Source: a bacterium (GTDB taxonomy: Bacteria > Sumerlaeota > Sumerlaeia > MVZB01). Taken from it: a stretch of DNA of 32,706 nucleotides. The position numbers and the translations under genes were made by a program. The notes beneath the pieces were generated by a model. It worked only from the letters and a program-made list of their open reading frames with translations. It was not told the DNA's origin and did no database searches. Below are positions 1 to 7,923 of the stretch, piece after piece. Each line of letters opens with the position of its first letter. The stretch's first letter is position 1. The DNA lies in contig JAJFUE010000039.1 in NCBI GenBank assembly GCA_021372575.1, positions 1 through 32,706 on the forward strand. The letters run 5' to 3'.

Positions 1-33
1 GGTGAGGTCGTCGATGTCGGGAGGAATGGGCAT
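1..33 (-). CDS. Possible 5' end of a gene leaving the window
   Basis: An ATG at 33-31 on the minus strand opens a frame that is still open at the window edge, reading MPIPPDIDDLT. Its third codon positions are mostly C, as in neighbouring genes. No good Shine-Dalgarno sequence precedes it. The plus strand is also open over the same bases and would end at TGA 58-60, with rarer codons (AGG, CTA, AAT). I prefer the minus-strand start, but only 11 codons are visible and no function can be given. Confidence 0.3.
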   Translation of the reverse strand, partial: MPIPPDIDDLT

Positions 34-75
34 GAGGCACAGGACCTATTCGAAGAGTGAAGGGCGAAAAGAAAA

Positions 76-141
76 GATGAAAGATGAAAGATGAAAGATG
101 AAATTGAATGAGAAATGAGCAATGAGCAATGAGAAATGAAA
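76..141. repeat. Two abutting heptamer tandem arrays
   Basis: Four perfect copies of GATGAAA (76-103) are followed after three bases by five copies of AATGAGC/AATGAGA/AATGAAA (107-141). Both arrays have a strict 7-bp period. They lie in a long gene-free stretch and have no reading frame of their own. They look like STRR-type short tandemly repeated sequences. Confidence 0.85.
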
Positions 142-688
142 GTGGGAGGGTATGGAGAGCATGGCGGCATGAACAGGTTCGGGAATTGCGGGGCCGGGGA
201 GTTTTCCCGGCGCGAGGGAGAGAGTAACAGAAAAGTTATGAAAAAGTCACTTCCCTTAGCGACCCTTATGGCCCTTAGGAAACTTAATTTTTAGAAAAAG
301 GACGATTTTTTTTTGGGGGAGAGGACGGGGGGGGGAATGGGCGAAACAGGTTTTTGGCGATTGATGGCTGAAGCCGGTTGGCGAGAAGCCTCGACCCGGA
401 TTCTTTGAACGACGAAAGCTTAGCGCGGCGGAGCCGCGACCAAATATCCCGGATAAACACAAAATACACGAAAATAAGCACGATAATTCACGAAATGCAG
501 GAGTTTGTCGCAGGTGCGCAAGTGGTGGATACTTCACAAATCCCCGCGGACTGTATGATATTTCGCCTTAACCAACTTTCAAGTCGTGCGTCCCGAAGCG
601 ACCTGCCGACCTTTTTTTCGTGAATATTCCGGGGCCGACAGGTATTCTATTCCTCCAAATATGATTCGGGCGAAGAAGGGGTGGACCC
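142..688. other. Gene-free region with degenerate repeats and homopolymers
   Basis: No convincing gene is present between the heptamer arrays and purH. The region holds three copies of a CCCTTA-headed 9-10 bp unit (253-280), a run of nine T (306-314) and a run of nine G (327-335). There is also a small CGCGGC/GCCGCG hairpin near 425-439 and an A-rich stretch with recurring CACGAAAAT-like words at about 453-495. The open frames here have ragged composition and read through these repeats, so I do not call them. The purH promoter must lie here or just upstream of 689 but no clear sigma-70 pair was found. Confidence 0.6.
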
Positions 689-2281
689 ATGGCAAAGCGC
701 AGGGCATTGGTGAGCGTATCGGACAAGACGGGCGTCGTCGAATTCTGCCGCAAGCTGGTTGAACTCGATTTCGAGATCGTCTCCACCGGCGGCACGATGA
801 AGACGCTGATCGAGGCCGGCGTTCCGGCGACGCAGGTCAGCGACATCACGGGGATCCCGGAGATCCTCGGTGGCCGCGTCAAGACGCTGCACCCGGTCGT
901 GTTCGGGGGCATCCTCGCCCGCCGGAACAACGCCACCGACATGGACACGCTGGCCGAGCTCGGCATCGAGCCGATCGACGTCGTGGCCGTGAACCTTTAC
1001 CCGTTCGCCAAGACGGTCGCCAACCCCAAGGCGACCGACGAGGAGATCATCGAGCAGATCGACATCGGCGGGCCGTCGCTGATCCGGGCCGCCGCCAAGA
1101 ACCATGACGACATTTACGTGGTCGTCGATCCGGCCGATTACGAGGCGGTGGTCGATGCGCTGGCTTCGGGGCGGTCGGCCGATTACGCCCGGCTGCGGCG
1201 GAAGCTGGCCGGCAAGGTCTTTGCGCATACGTCGAAATACGACAACCTGATCGCGGCATACATCACGACCGGCGACCGCAAGGCCGAAGGGCCGCTGGAG
1301 CCGGGGACCGAACCGGCCGGCTCGGGCATGCCGAAGACGCTTTCGATCGGCTGGCCGATGGCGCAGCCGCTTCGCTACGGCGAGAACCCGCATCAGGCCG
1401 CGGCGTTCTACGCCGACCCGAACTGTCCGTCGCCGTCGCTCGCGGCGTGCAAACAGCTTCAGGGCAAGGAACTTTCCTACAACAACTATCTCGACGCCGA
1501 CACGGCGCTGGAGATGATCCGCGAGTTCCGCGACCCGGCGTGCGTGATCCTCAAGCACCTCAATCCGTGCGGCGCGGCGTGGGGCGACAACTGCCTCGAG
1601 GCGTGGAAGATGGCGCTGGCGTGCGATCCGACGTCGGCGTTCGGGGGCATCGCGGGGTTCAACCAGGTCGTGGACGGCGCGATGGCCGAGGAAATCTCGA
1701 AGATTTTCATGGAAGTGATCATCGCGCCGGCGTTCAGCGACGAGGCGCGCCGCGTGCTCGAGGCGAAGAAAAACCTGCGGCTGCTCGAAGCCGGGGATCT
1801 CACGCCGCGCTCGCCGCGCCTTTCTTACAAGTCGGTCTCGGGCGGCATGCTGGCGCAGGAACTCGATACCGCCATCGCCCAGCGCAAGGAAATGCGGGTC
1901 GTCTCGCAGGCCAAGCCGACCGATGACGACTGGCAGGGGCTGCTGTTCGCGAACCTCGTCTGCAAGTGGGTCAAGTCCAACGCGATCGTTTATGCGGACC
2001 GGCGGCGCACGCTCGGCGTGGGCGCCGGCCAGATGAGCCGCATCGACGCCGCGATGTTCGGCAAGCACAAGGCCGCCGCCGCCGGCCACGAGCTCCGCGG
2101 CTGTTACATGGCGTCGGACGCGTTCTTCCCGTTCCGCGACGTGGTCGATCTGGCGGCCAAGGCCGGCGTGCGCGCGATCATCCAGCCCGGCGGGTCGGTG
2201 AGGGACGAGGAATCGATCCTGGCCGCCGACGAACACGGCATCGCGATGGTGTTCACGGGGATGCGGCACTTCAGGCATTAA
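689..2281 (+). CDS. purH: Bifunctional AICAR transformylase / IMP cyclohydrolase
   Basis: PurH performs the last two steps of de novo IMP synthesis in the cytoplasm. It formylates AICAR with 10-formyl-THF and then closes the purine ring. The 530-residue length is normal for the family. The N-terminal MGS-like cyclohydrolase domain (about 1-150) shows SDKTG, STGGT and GGRVKTLHP. The C-terminal transformylase domain carries RYGENPHQ, the KHLNPCG motif with its catalytic-region Lys-His, SAFGGI, and the terminal [11 protein letters not shown] purine-rich GAAGGGGTGG precedes the ATG at 689 at suitable spacing. The gene stands alone and converges on the GGDEF-HD gene. It ends in TAA, immediately followed by a heptamer repeat. 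The large minus-strand frame opposite it is a GC-rich shadow. Confidence 0.98.
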   Translation: MAKRRALVSVSDKTGVVEFCRKLVELDFEIVSTGGTMKTLIEAGVPATQVSDITGIPEILGGRVKTLHPVVFGGILARRNNATDMDTLAELGIEPIDVVAVNLYPFAKTVANPKATDEEIIEQIDIGGPSLIRAAAKNHDDIYVVVDPADYEAVVDALASGRSADYARLRRKLAGKVFAHTSKYDNLIAAYITTGDRKAEGPLEPGTEPAGSGMPKTLSIGWPMAQPLRYGENPHQAAAFYADPNCPSPSLAACKQLQGKELSYNNYLDADTALEMIREFRDPACVILKHLNPCGAAWGDNCLEAWKMALACDPTSAFGGIAGFNQVVDGAMAEEISKIFMEVIIAPAFSDEARRVLEAKKNLRLLEAGDLTPRSPRLSYKSVSGGMLAQELDTAIAQRKEMRVVSQAKPTDDDWQGLLFANLVCKWVKSNAIVYADRRRTLGVGAGQMSRIDAAMFGKHKAAAAGHELRGCYMASDAFFPFRDVVDLAAKAGVRAIIQPGGSVRDEESILAADEHGIAMVFTGMRHFRH

Positions 2282-2284
2282 AAA

Positions 2285-2408
2285 AAATTCGAAATTCGAA
2301 ATCCGAAATTCGAAACAAATCCGAATCAGTCGGAAATTCCAAATTTTCCTGATTCGGATTTCGTATTTTAGAATTTGTTTCGGATTTCGAAATTCGGATT
2401 TCGGATTT
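2285..2408. repeat. Inverted pair of heptamer arrays between convergent genes
   Basis: The left arm holds four heptamers AAATTCG/AAATTCG/AAATCCG/AAATTCG (2285-2312). The right arm (2381-2408) holds four of the reverse-complement type CGGATTT/CGAAATT/CGGATTT/CGGATTT. Between them, CCGAATCAG and CTGATTCGG also pair. The element fills the whole gap between the convergent 3' ends of purH and the GGDEF-HD gene. It could fold as a long imperfect hairpin from either strand, so a role as a bidirectional terminator is possible but unproven. Confidence 0.8.
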
Positions 2409-2414
2409 GGGGGC

Positions 2415-4577
2415 CTATTCGCCTTTGATCAATTCCGCGATCTCTTCCGGCTTGCCCAGGCCCTCGTGCCATTTCGGGTCGCCCAACAGGATCCCGACGA
2501 GGCGCGGGTCGAACGCCTTGCCGCTTTCGGCGCGCAGCGTCTTTTCGGCGGCTTCGAGGCCCGGGGCCTTGCGGTAGGGGCGGTCCTCGAGCATCGTGTC
2601 GGCCATCTCGGCAAGGCGCAGGATGCGCGCGCCGAGCGGGATCCACTCGCCGGCCAGCCCGTCCGGATACGACGGATACGGCCCGGAAAGCTCGCTGTCG
2701 TAGCGCTCGTGGTGCGAGCGGATGAGCGGGCGGACCGGCTCCAAATGCTCGATCCCCTGGAAGAACTGTTCGCCGAGCTCGGGGTGGTGGCGCAGCGCCT
2801 CGACCTCGGCCGGCGTGTGCTCCTCGCTCTTTTGCAGGATGTCGGCCGGCAGCGACGCCTTGCCGATGTCGTGCAGGAGCGCGGCCAGCGCCAGCGTCTC
2901 CATCTCGTCGGCCGAGAGCGCGAGGACCTTGCCGATTTTAAGCGCGAGGTGCGCGACGCGGCGGGCGTGCTGCGGATAATACGGCGCCTTGCGCCACAGC
3001 ATGTTGCACAGGCTGCCGACGACGCGGTCGGCCGCCTCGACACGCTCGAGGTTGTCCGTCAGCAAAGCGTGAATCAGTTGCACGCGCTTCTGGCGGGCCT
3101 TCTGCGCATACATCGCCTGGTCGGCATCATAGATTAAATTCTCGATCGAGTTGGCGTCGGCCGAACGCAGCCCGAGGCTGATGCTGATCATCATGCGCTC
3201 GTCGGTCTGGTGGTGGTTGCGCTCGATGAACGCGCCCTCGATACGGCGCCGCACCAGCTCGGCCTGCTCGTGGTTGGTGTTGGCCATCAGCACGACGAAT
3301 TCGTCGCCGCCGTAACGCACGACGACATCGTGGGCGCGCACGTGGGCCTGCAGGATCTTGGCCGTCTCGCGCAGGACGAAGTCGCCGAACGGATGCCCGT
3401 AGGTGTCGTTCGTCCGCTTGAAGTCGCACAGGTCGATCATGAGCAGGCTGATCGGCGTGTTGTAGCGCTTGACGCGCGGGATTTCGAGCTCGAGGACGCG
3501 GTCGAGGAAGTAGCGGTTGTGCAGGCCGGTGAGGGGATCAGTCTCGGCGCGGTGCTCGGCGTGCGTGCGCAGGATGAGGTTTTCCATCGCCGCCGCGGCG
3601 AGGCGCGCAAAGGTGTCGAGCACCGGCTTGTAGAGCGGCGTGCCGTCGTGCCGGGGCTGGTCGGCGTAGATGATGCCGAGGGGTTTGAGGCCGATGACCA
3701 GCGGAAGCAGGACGCCGCGCTCGGCGGGCTCGATCTGCGTTTCGTCGCCGAGGAACGAAATGAGGTAGTCGTGCGGGCGGCTGTCAAGCAGGAGGGCCTC
3801 GCCCTGGCGCATCGCCGCGACAAAACGGTTGCGGCCTTCCTCGGCGGGGACGGCGCGCGGCTTGAGCGGCTGGCTGAAGCCGGTTTCGACCTCGCCGCGC
3901 AGGACGTTGGACTCGGGGTTGACGAGCGCGATGTAAATGCGCGTCATGTTGAACTGGCGGTTCATGATCGTCATGAACATGCCGAGCATCGTCTGGCGGT
4001 CGGTGACGATCATCGCGCGGTGCATCATCTCGTGGAGCTTGCGCATCTGGTCGTTCTGGCTCTCGAGTTCCTCGTGGCGCATGATGCGGTTGATGACGCG
4101 GCGGATGGCGGCGCCGAGCTGCTTGAGGCCTTCGGCTTGGCCGGGCCCGAGTTGGGCGCCGGGATCGACGGCGATCCACAGGACGGCATCGGCGCCCAGG
4201 CCGCCGATCAGCGGCACGATCAGGCTGTGCGCGGGCTTCTGGAGCGGTTCCATCGCCGGCGGGTCGGCGGGGTTGACGAGGCGGTCCGGGGGAAGCTTGA
4301 ACAGGAACGGTTCGCCGGGGCTGGCGGCGATGGCCTGTTCGAGCTCGTCACTCAGAACGAACGGGCGGAAAAGGCGGTGGTTTTCGAACTGCCGGGCTTC
4401 GATCAAGATGCACTTGCCGTTGCCGTTGGGCCGGATCAGCAGGCCGCAATCATGGACGGTCTGGCCGGCCAGCAGCTGACGCAGGGCCACGGCACAAACG
4501 CGGTGGAGGCCCTCAAGGTCTTCAACCTCAAGGATCGACGTGACAAGCTCGGACCTCATGTCTTCAACATCTCTCAT
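2415..4577 (-). CDS. GAF-GGDEF-HD-GYP-like c-di-GMP signalling protein
   Basis: This 720-residue soluble protein combines an N-terminal GAF-like sensory region (about 15-345, probably two GAF-like folds around a short coiled linker) with a diguanylate cyclase and an HD phosphohydrolase domain. The cyclase has an intact GGDEF active site at about 421-425. An RAHD inhibitory I-site sits exactly five residues before it, so both synthesis of c-di-GMP and product feedback are expected. The HD domain (about 520-690) has LLHDIGK near residue 569 and HHERYD near 623. The GYP loop is altered: extra residues lie between HHERYD and SYPDGL. The domain may therefore be a c-di-GMP phosphodiesterase, act on another substrate, or be inactive. 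There are no membrane segments. It is transcribed alone, convergent with purH. Confidence 0.93.
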   Translation of the reverse strand: MRDVEDMRSELVTSILEVEDLEGLHRVCAVALRQLLAGQTVHDCGLLIRPNGNGKCILIEARQFENHRLFRPFVLSDELEQAIAASPGEPFLFKLPPDRLVNPADPPAMEPLQKPAHSLIVPLIGGLGADAVLWIAVDPGAQLGPGQAEGLKQLGAAIRRVINRIMRHEELESQNDQMRKLHEMMHRAMIVTDRQTMLGMFMTIMNRQFNMTRIYIALVNPESNVLRGEVETGFSQPLKPRAVPAEEGRNRFVAAMRQGEALLLDSRPHDYLISFLGDETQIEPAERGVLLPLVIGLKPLGIIYADQPRHDGTPLYKPVLDTFARLAAAAMENLILRTHAEHRAETDPLTGLHNRYFLDRVLELEIPRVKRYNTPISLLMIDLCDFKRTNDTYGHPFGDFVLRETAKILQAHVRAHDVVVRYGGDEFVVLMANTNHEQAELVRRRIEGAFIERNHHQTDERMMISISLGLRSADANSIENLIYDADQAMYAQKARQKRVQLIHALLTDNLERVEAADRVVGSLCNMLWRKAPYYPQHARRVAHLALKIGKVLALSADEMETLALAALLHDIGKASLPADILQKSEEHTPAEVEALRHHPELGEQFFQGIEHLEPVRPLIRSHHERYDSELSGPYPSYPDGLAGEWIPLGARILRLAEMADTMLEDRPYRKAPGLEAAEKTLRAESGKAFDPRLVGILLGDPKWHEGLGKPEEIAELIKGE

Positions 4578-4858
4578 GGGCCGTTCCGCTCAATTCGCTC
4601 ATAAAATACACGGCTAACCGGCGTTAAAAGCCGAATCGGCCTTCGAGGAGCTTATCGGCGAAGGGCGTGGGGCGCTCAAGCCCCCTCGCAGCCATCTTCT
4701 GGTGCCACAACATCCGATGCCACAGCTGGAGATGTGGCGTCTTTTATCCAACGCTCTGGGTTCAATTATTGGAATCGTCACGCCGGGAGGCAAGCGGAAT
4801 CTGGTACAGCGGCGGACGGGGCCGCGTACCATTTGTCAATTAGGGATCGAAAAAAAAC
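4578..4858. other. Gene-free region with two strong hairpins
   Basis: This gap separates the start of the GGDEF-HD gene from the HU promoter. I find no credible ORF. It contains a terminator-like hairpin at 4716-4745 and a second strong hairpin at 4803-4830 (GGTAC and GCGGC arms pairing with GCCGC and GTACC, with one bulged A and a 7-base loop). The promoter of the minus-strand gene at 4577 must lie in its left part. An unannotated small RNA is possible. Confidence 0.4.
4716..4745 (+). terminator. Intrinsic-terminator-like hairpin
   Basis: The arms GATGCCACA (4716-4724) and TGTGGCGTC (4733-4741) pair over nine positions with one T-G wobble across an 8-base loop, and TTTT follows at 4742-4745. 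The shape is that of a plus-strand Rho-independent terminator. No plus-strand gene ends upstream, so it would terminate either a small RNA or antisense transcription. Confidence 0.4.
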
Positions 4859-4887
4859 TTGCCACAGGCGACGTAAAGCCTTATAGA
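4859..4887 (+). promoter_or_regulatory. Sigma-70-type promoter for the HU/IHF gene
   Basis: TTGCCA (4859-4864) and TATAGA (4882-4887) are separated by exactly 17 bp. Transcription would start near 4894, giving a leader of about 75 bases before the ATG at 4969. Confidence 0.6.
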
Positions 4888-4968
4888 TTAATCTGTTATG
4901 ACTAAGGGACATGCTGATCCGGAAATCAGTGCGTCATTGCAGCGGGTTGCATGGGAGGATGGCGTGCA

Positions 4969-5310
4969 ATGATTAAGATCGATATCGTCAAGAAAATCGC
5001 CACGAAGCTCGAGATCAAGGACCGCGAGGCGTTGTCGGTCGTTGATACGATCATCGACTCGATCAAGCAGTGCATCAAAGAGCACGACCGGATCGAGATC
5101 CGCAACTTCGGGGTGTTCCAGGTGAAGCAGCGCAAGCCGCGCACCGGCCGCAACCCGCGGAACAAAAAGGAATATCCGATCAAGCCGCGCAAGGTCGTGA
5201 CGTTCAAGCTCGGCAAGGAGCTCAAGGACTTCGCCCTCGAGCCGACGGCAAACGGGACTCCCGCAACCGAGCCGGTGGTCTCGCAGGGAAGCCCTGAGGC
5301 GACGGCGTGA
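4969..5310 (+). CDS. HU/IHF-family nucleoid DNA-binding protein
   Basis: This small basic protein binds and bends DNA as a dimer and helps organise the nucleoid. The first 90 residues fit the whole HU/IHF fold: the helical N-terminus (KIDIVKKIATKLEI), the beta-region IEIRNFGVFQVKQR, and the DNA-embracing arm with GRNPRNKKEYPIK. A further tail of about 20 residues, rich in T, P, E and S, is not part of the core fold. I chose the ATG at 4969 because GGGAGG (4953-4958) lies 10 bases upstream. An in-frame ATG at 4951 would absorb that Shine-Dalgarno into the coding region. The gene has its own promoter and is followed directly by the inverted heptamer repeat, with no recognisable terminator. Whether it is HU or IHF cannot be decided by eye. 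Confidence 0.95.
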   Translation: MIKIDIVKKIATKLEIKDREALSVVDTIIDSIKQCIKEHDRIEIRNFGVFQVKQRKPRTGRNPRNKKEYPIKPRKVVTFKLGKELKDFALEPTANGTPATEPVVSQGSPEATA

Positions 5311-5372
5311 GGAATCGTGGATCGTGGGGCGTGGGGCGTGAATCGTGGGACGTGGATCGTGGGTCGCATTCG
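5311..5372 (+). repeat. Left heptamer arm of the IVS-like cassette
   Basis: Seven consecutive 7-bp units run from 5314 to 5362: ATCGTGG twice, GGCGTGG, GGCGTGA, ATCGTGG, GACGTGG, ATCGTGG. GTCGC follows. Confidence 0.85.
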
Positions 5373-5400
5373 AATCTCATCTAAATAAGCCTATTTTGAG

Positions 5401-5772
5401 ATGGCATCCATCCAAGATTATCGCGATCTGGAAGTCTGGCAAAAATCAATCGAGTTGGCCTGTTCCATTCAGGAATATTCAAAGAATTTTCCGCGCGGGG
5501 AGATGTTCGGCCTAACCTCACAGATAAGAAGGGCGGCTGTATCGATCGCGGCGAACATCGCTGAAGGCTGCGAACGAAACTCGACCAAGGAATTCATTCA
5601 ATTTTTGGGATTTGCCCGCGGTTCAGCGGCAGAACTCGATACTCACGTCATCCTGGCGACCAGATTCGGTTACCTCGCACAATCGTAATCCGCCATCTTA
5701 GCTGACCAAATAAAGCGCATTCGAATGATGCTTTCCGCACTGGTGCGATCATTAAATCGCCGCGAATCGTGA
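5401..5772 (+). pseudogene. Four-helix-bundle (S23/IVS, bAvd-like) protein with internal stop
   Basis: The N-terminal 95 residues are typical of the four-helix-bundle family found in 23S rRNA intervening sequences: YRDLEVWQKSIELA, then FPRGEMFGLTSQIRRAAVSI, AANIAEGCER and GFARGSAAELDT. The frame stops at TAA 5686-5688, just after GYLAQS, about 28 residues short. Reading on in the same frame gives SAILADQIKRIRMMLSALVR up to TGA 5770-5772. That is the family's usual C-terminal helix (GYL, 16 positions, then ML and a basic end). The stop thus replaces one residue of an otherwise full-length 123-codon gene, with no frameshift. A single-base nonsense mutation is the simplest reading; a truncated working protein, a sequencing error or stop readthrough are alternatives. 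The Shine-Dalgarno is weak (TTGAG directly before ATG). Confidence 0.8.
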
Positions 5773-5865
5773 ATCGTTGATGCCAGAAAGCACGGACCTC
5801 AATCCGCGACCCACGGTTCACGGTATTCAAGTTACGATCCACGATTCACGATCCACCATTCACAA
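5764..5865 (-). repeat. Right heptamer arm of the IVS-like cassette
   Basis: Two direct GAATCGT units lie at 5764-5777. The main reverse-complement arm is 5803-5865, with TACGATC, CACGATT, CACGATC and CACCATT in register at 5833-5860. Confidence 0.8.
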
Positions 5866-5892
5866 TTTTTACTTTTTCGCCGCAAGTCGCTG

Positions 5893-5921
5893 TGGACACT
5901 TTGGTTGCCGGGGGATACAAT
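5893..5921 (+). promoter_or_regulatory. Sigma-70-type promoter for the symporter-kinase-lactonase operon
   Basis: TGGACA (5893-5898) and TACAAT (5916-5921) are 17 bp apart, each one mismatch from consensus. The start point would fall near 5928, leaving an untranslated leader of about 90 bases. Confidence 0.65.
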
Positions 5922-6016
5922 CGGCGCTGCTCTAGGGGTGTGCCCTGCCTTGTTTCAAGCATTCACACGGCGATAGGGCAGCCGTATCTTACTTTTCGCA
6001 GTAGGAGCATGATATT

Positions 6017-7921
6017 ATGCATCTGCAATTGATCGACTGGGTCATTATCGTTGCGACGCTGGTGATCTGCTTCTTCCCCGCGCTGCTGTTCGGCAAGCGC
6101 GCTGGCAAGAACACGACCGAGTTCTTCGTATCGGGCCGCAGTGTGCCGTGGTGGCTGGCGGGCCTGTCGATGGTCGCGACCACGTTCAGCAGCGACACGC
6201 CGAACCTGGTCACCGACATCGTTCGGCGGCAGGGCGTGGCGGGCAACTGGTGCTGGTGGGCGTTCACGCTGACCGGCGTGGCGACGGTGTTCTTTTACGC
6301 GCGGCTGTGGCGCCGTTCGGGCGTCATGACGGACCTCGAGTTTTATGAGCTGCGCTACTCGGGCAAGGCCGCTTCGGTCGTGCGCGGGTTCCGCGCCGTC
6401 TATCTGGGCCTGTTCTTCAACTGCCTGATCATGGCGTCGGTGAACCTGGCCGCGTGCAAGATCGCGGCGATCCTGTTTGGCATCCCAATGTGGCAGACGC
6501 TCCTGTTTGTCGGCCTGCTGAACGTCGTCTTCGCGATGCACTCGGGCCTGTGGGGCGTGCTGGTCATCGACATGATCCAGTTCTTCATCAAGATGACGGC
6601 GGTGATCGCGGCGGCTTACTACGGCGTCAAGGCCGTGGGCGGCATGGACGTGCTGGTCGAGAAGCTCACCGCGCCGCAGCTTGCCCCCGACGGCGTCCAT
6701 ACGATTCATTTCCTGAACGTTCTGCCCGACTTTACGAATAACTGGGATTTGGCGCTTGCGATCTTCATCATGCCGATCGCGGTGCAGTGGTGGGCGGTCT
6801 GGTATCCGGGCGCGGAGCCGGGCGGCGGCAGCTACATCGCCCAGCGCATGCTGGCGTCGAAGTCGGAGAAGGATTCGCTCGGCGCGGTGCTGTTCTTCAA
6901 CGTCGCGCACTACGTGCTGCGGCCGTGGCCGTGGATCATCACCGGCCTTGCGTCGATGATCATCTACCCGCAGCTTTCCGACATTTCGAAGGAATTCCCG
7001 AACCTCGACAAACTCGGGGTCCCGCTGGGGCACGACCTCGGCTTCCCCGCGATGCTCAAGTTCCTCCCCGTGGGCATGGTCGGCCTGATGGTTGGCGGCC
7101 TGATCGCGGCCAACTCCTCGACGATCCTCACCCACCTGAACTGGGGATCCTCTTATTTGGTTCACGACTTCTATCAGCGCTTCCTGGTCAGGGGCAAAAG
7201 CGAAAAGCATTACGTGTGGGCGGGCCGTTTCTGCACGCTCGGGCTGTTCCTGATCTCGTCGGCGATGGTCTTTAAACTGGTCAGCGCCAAGGACACGTTC
7301 GACGTCGTCCTTCAAGTGGGCGCGGGCACCGGCCTGCTCTACCTGATCCGCTGGTTCTGGTGGAGGATCAATGCATGGTGCGAAGTCGTTGCGATGGTCA
7401 GCTCCTTTGCTGTCTCGCTCGTCTTTTTATGGATCAACAAAGAACACTCGCTTGCGGGCCTGCCCCCGATCAGCACCCACATCGCCCTGATCATCACGAT
7501 CCTGGTGACGACCGCGTGCTGGCTGGCGGCTGCCTACCTCGCTCCGCAGACCGACCGCAAGGCGCTGATCAACTTCTACAAGAAGGTGCGTCCGTTCGGG
7601 CCGGGTTGGGAAGCGGTCCGTCGCGAGGCGGGCATCTCCAAGGAGGAAGCCGGCGCGACTCACGAACACATTCCGCTGGCGCTGCTTGGCTGGTCCGCGG
7701 GCTGCGCGACCATCTGGTCGTCGCTGTTCACGATCGGCAACTTCCTCTATGGGCGTTGGACTGCTTTCTGGGGATGTTTGATTGTGTTCGTTGTCACCGG
7801 CCTGATCCTGATCAAGGTTGTCTCGATCCTGTGGGAGAACAGCACGGCGTCAGCAGCGGCTGACGAAGCGAGAGACCTTGCCGAAGCAGCAGCAGTCAAG
7901 CAGACGTCCAAGCGGAGCTGA
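6017..7921 (+). CDS. Sodium:solute symporter (SSS) family permease
   Basis: This inner-membrane transporter couples uptake of a solute to sodium. At 634 residues it has about 13-14 hydrophobic helices. The SSS core is clear: FFVSGRSVPWWLAG followed by LSMVATTFSSDTP (helix 1-2, sodium-site region), LEFYELRYSG, and an unwound-helix region around VGLMVGGLIAANSSTILTHLN. The C-terminus adds extra helices and a polar Ala/Glu tail. AGGAG (6003-6007) lies 9 bases before the ATG. Only two bases separate its stop from the next ATG, so it is co-transcribed with the GHMP kinase. That pairing suggests the substrate is a sugar phosphorylated after entry, possibly galactose or a related hexose. The substrate cannot be read from sequence. 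Confidence 0.93.
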   Translation: MHLQLIDWVIIVATLVICFFPALLFGKRAGKNTTEFFVSGRSVPWWLAGLSMVATTFSSDTPNLVTDIVRRQGVAGNWCWWAFTLTGVATVFFYARLWRRSGVMTDLEFYELRYSGKAASVVRGFRAVYLGLFFNCLIMASVNLAACKIAAILFGIPMWQTLLFVGLLNVVFAMHSGLWGVLVIDMIQFFIKMTAVIAAAYYGVKAVGGMDVLVEKLTAPQLAPDGVHTIHFLNVLPDFTNNWDLALAIFIMPIAVQWWAVWYPGAEPGGGSYIAQRMLASKSEKDSLGAVLFFNVAHYVLRPWPWIITGLASMIIYPQLSDISKEFPNLDKLGVPLGHDLGFPAMLKFLPVGMVGLMVGGLIAANSSTILTHLNWGSSYLVHDFYQRFLVRGKSEKHYVWAGRFCTLGLFLISSAMVFKLVSAKDTFDVVLQVGAGTGLLYLIRWFWWRINAWCEVVAMVSSFAVSLVFLWINKEHSLAGLPPISTHIALIITILVTTACWLAAAYLAPQTDRKALINFYKKVRPFGPGWEAVRREAGISKEEAGATHEHIPLALLGWSAGCATIWSSLFTIGNFLYGRWTAFWGCLIVFVVTGLILIKVVSILWENSTASAAADEARDLAEAAAVKQTSKRS

Positions 7922-7923
7922 AG

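Larger units (their letters stand above)
5311..5865. mobile_element. IVS-like cassette: four-helix-bundle ORF inside inverted heptamer arms
   Basis: The left arm (5311-5372) is seven tandem ATCGTGG-type heptamers ending in GTGGGTCGC. The right arm (5803-5865) is the same family in reverse complement: it begins GCGACCCAC and continues with TACGATC/CACGATT/CACGATC/CACCATT. The arms match imperfectly but clearly. Near the inner end 15 of 18 bases agree, and near the outer end 19 of 23. Two further GAATCGT units (5764-5777) lie inside the right end. The cassette starts at the base after the HU stop codon. The plan, a four-helix-bundle gene in the loop of a long inverted repeat, is that of 23S rRNA intervening sequences, but here it stands in ordinary intergenic DNA. 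Calling it mobile is inference. Confidence 0.5.

Noticed and set aside
378-623. 81-codon plus-strand frame in the left gap
   Set aside because: It reads through hairpin and CACGAAAAT-type repeat DNA and lacks a Shine-Dalgarno sequence or family resemblance.
647-2278. 543-codon open frame antisense to purH
   Set aside because: It is an Arg/His/Asp-rich shadow typical of high-GC coding DNA; purH on the other strand has full family motifs.
3210-4604. 464-codon frame opposite the GGDEF-HD gene
   Set aside because: Low-complexity Ala/Val/Glu/Asp composition with no domain; the minus strand has GGDEF and HD motifs.
4741-4830. tRNA- or SRP-RNA-like gene near the two hairpins
   Set aside because: A GGTTCAA stretch is present, but no cloverleaf, anticodon stem or SRP Alu/domain IV motif can be built around it.
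5686-5688. Reassigned stop codon as explanation of the internal TAA
   Set aside because: purH and other genes here end normally at TAA, so a genome-wide code change is not supported.
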